A stretch of DNA of 6,748 nucleotides from an uncultured Clostridia bacterium (lineage in GTDB: Bacteria; Bacillota; Clostridia; Peptostreptococcales; Anaerovoracaceae): contig CAKQUI010000111.1 in NCBI GenBank assembly GCA_934277495.1, positions 1 to 6,748 on the forward strand, read 5' to 3'. The notes below the pieces were generated by a model that worked only from the letters and a program-made list of their open reading frames with translations, had not been told where the DNA came from and did not search any database. Below, in pieces: positions 5,952 to 6,748 of this stretch. Position numbers and translations under genes: made by a program. The stretch's first letter is position 1. The number at the start of each line of letters is the position of its first letter.

Positions 5952-6649
5952 CCTGACACAGTGGCCATATATGCTTCGAGATCCTTCATGCTATGTATGA
6001 TGAAATGTCCGCCGCTGCTGCTTACAAGGCTCAATTCCCTGAGTTCTTTCAGTTTTCGGGTGACAGTGATCCTGTTCATACCCAGTATATCAGCCATCAT
6101 CTGCTGGCTGAGTTTCTCATTTATGGTAACGCTTCCATCGTCAGAAGGTTTGCCGTACTGCATAGCATATATCACGAGCAGGCGGCAGATCTTCCAGGAA
6201 GCACTCTGCTGTGGACCGAACCTGAGGTGCTCCATGGATGAAAGGAATTTGACAGAAAGTGATTCGCATATATCCATCACGATATCTATGTCTTTCTTGA
6301 ACGCCCTGATCAGATCACACCGATCGATCCGGATAAGTTCCGACTCCTCTATAGCTCTGAAGAGTATTGGGCAGGGACGGCTGTATATGACACATTCCTC
6401 AAGGAAAATCGAACCCGGAAGCATGATGTTGTATATACGCTGCTCGCCGGAATATGAAAGCTCGTAGCACGCGATACGACCTGATTTCACAAGGTAGCAG
6501 TGATCTGGTACGGTTTCGGAGCAGTCTATCTCATATCCTGCAGAAATCGTTACAGGTGATCCCAGCTTTTCGAGCCTGGACGGATCACGGGGTGCATACA
6601 TCAGATGGTATGGCAGATCGCGGCAGTCGTTGTTATCGTTGAATTTCAT
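5942..6649 (-). CDS. Crp/Fnr-family transcriptional regulator, CprK-like
   Basis: This 235-aa protein has an N-terminal cyclic-nucleotide-binding-type beta-roll (about 28-110, with VKSGRI at 54-59 and LPGS at 77-80), a long dimerisation helix (about 112-142) and a C-terminal winged helix-turn-helix (about 174-222; HTH SQQMMADILG at 181-190, recognition helix MNRITVTRKLKEL at 191-203). The Arg-Ser/Thr pair that binds cAMP phosphate in CRP is missing, so cAMP is an unlikely ligand. The FNR-type N-terminal Cys cluster is also absent, although nine Cys are spread along the protein. Layout and HTH resemble the o-chlorophenol sensor CprK by eye. The start is ATG 6649, because GGAGG (6660-6656) lies 6 nt before it; an upstream in-frame ATG at 6718 falls on the promoter -10 box. 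It is convergent with the trigger-factor-like gene, overlapping by 10 bp. It probably regulates the adjacent hydroxylase locus (inference). Confidence 0.92.
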   Translation of the reverse strand: MKFNDNNDCRDLPYHLMYAPRDPSRLEKLGSPVTISAGYEIDCSETVPDHCYLVKSGRIACYELSYSGEQRIYNIMLPGSIFLEECVIYSRPCPILFRAIEESELIRIDRCDLIRAFKKDIDIVMDICESLSVKFLSSMEHLRFGPQQSASWKICRLLVIYAMQYGKPSDDGSVTINEKLSQQMMADILGMNRITVTRKLKELRELSLVSSSGGHFIIHSMKDLEAYMATVSGQE

Positions 6650-6655
6650 ATGATA

Positions 6656-6660
6656 CCTCC
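6656..6660 (-). promoter_or_regulatory. Shine-Dalgarno fixing the regulator start
   Basis: GGAGG on the minus strand lies six nt before the ATG at 6649. It partly overlaps a small potential stem, CCGGC (6659-6663) with GCCGG (6674-6678), which could modestly mask the site. It supports the 235-aa form over the longer open frame starting at 6718. Confidence 0.8.
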
Positions 6661-6709
6661 GGCATACGGAACGGCCGGTGAAAATGCAGCCGAGTCCTTT
6701 ATGATTAAG

Positions 6710-6738
6710 ATTATACATAACGATATGATTTTTTGCAA
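6710..6738 (-). promoter_or_regulatory. Sigma-70-type promoter of the Crp/Fnr regulator
   Basis: On the minus strand, TTGCAA (6738-6733; 4 of 6 match to TTGACA) is followed after exactly 17 nt by a perfect TATAAT (6715-6710). Transcription would start near 6703, giving a leader of about 50 nt before the ATG at 6649. The -35 box TTGCAA is itself a palindrome. The perfect -10 box and spacing suggest steady basal expression. Confidence 0.75.
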
Positions 6739-6748
6739 AGGTCAGAGA

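Noticed and set aside
5961..6467. Plus-strand open frame (168 codons) opposite the regulator
   Set aside because: It lies wholly inside the Crp/Fnr gene on the other strand, is Ser-rich with no recognisable domain, and has no ribosome binding site.
6650..6718. 23-residue N-terminal extension of the Crp/Fnr regulator from ATG 6718
   Set aside because: That ATG abuts the perfect TATAAT at 6715-6710, upstream of the predicted transcription start, and GGAGG at 6660-6656 fits ATG 6649.

Overview
The window looks like chromosomal DNA from an anaerobic bacterium, most likely a Clostridia-type Firmicute. The grounds are strong AGGAGG-type ribosome binding sites before nearly every gene, frequent ATA (Ile) and AGA (Arg) codons in a moderately GC DNA, and protein types common in gut or sediment anaerobes. 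The assignment is tentative because no rRNA or other phylogenetic marker is present.

Layout. Bases 1-48 are probably the last codons of an upstream gene, followed by a clear rho-independent terminator (94-128). A roughly 200-bp AT-rich leader (129-326) holds several dyad symmetries but no convincing consensus promoter. It leads into a compact three-gene operon for a molybdenum hydroxylase of the xanthine dehydrogenase / 4-hydroxybenzoyl-CoA reductase family, in the order FAD subunit (327-1196), [2Fe-2S] subunit (1212-1694) and molybdopterin subunit (1694-4153). After a 116-bp gap containing a perfect 31-nt palindrome (4213-4243) come two further genes on the same strand: an unrecognised 159-aa protein (4270-4749) and a 388-aa trigger-factor-like protein (4785-5951). 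A Crp/Fnr-family regulator (6649 down to 5942) lies on the opposite strand. Its last 10 bp overlap the end of the trigger-factor-like gene, and it has its own good sigma-70-type promoter at 6710-6738.

How the parts may work together. The first three genes encode a complete heterotrimeric hydroxylase: substrate oxidation or reduction at Mo, electron relay through two [2Fe-2S] clusters, and exchange at FAD. The molybdenum subunit resembles 4-hydroxybenzoyl-CoA reductase alpha subunits by eye, but the FAD subunit lacks the extra [4Fe-4S] loop of that enzyme, so the substrate cannot be named. The Crp/Fnr protein is a natural candidate for the local regulator, and it lacks the cAMP-binding Arg-Ser signature.

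The most unusual element is the trigger-factor-like protein. It keeps the N-terminal fold pattern and a C-terminal chaperone domain but has no room for the peptidyl-prolyl isomerase domain. At the ribosome-docking signature it carries Gly-Lys-Ala-Ala-Gly instead of Gly-Phe-Arg-Lys-Gly. Part of its C-terminal region also looks duplicated. Next to a hydroxylase operon with no XdhC/CoxF-type maturation gene in view, it and the 159-aa protein may form a dedicated assembly or cofactor-insertion module. That role is inference.
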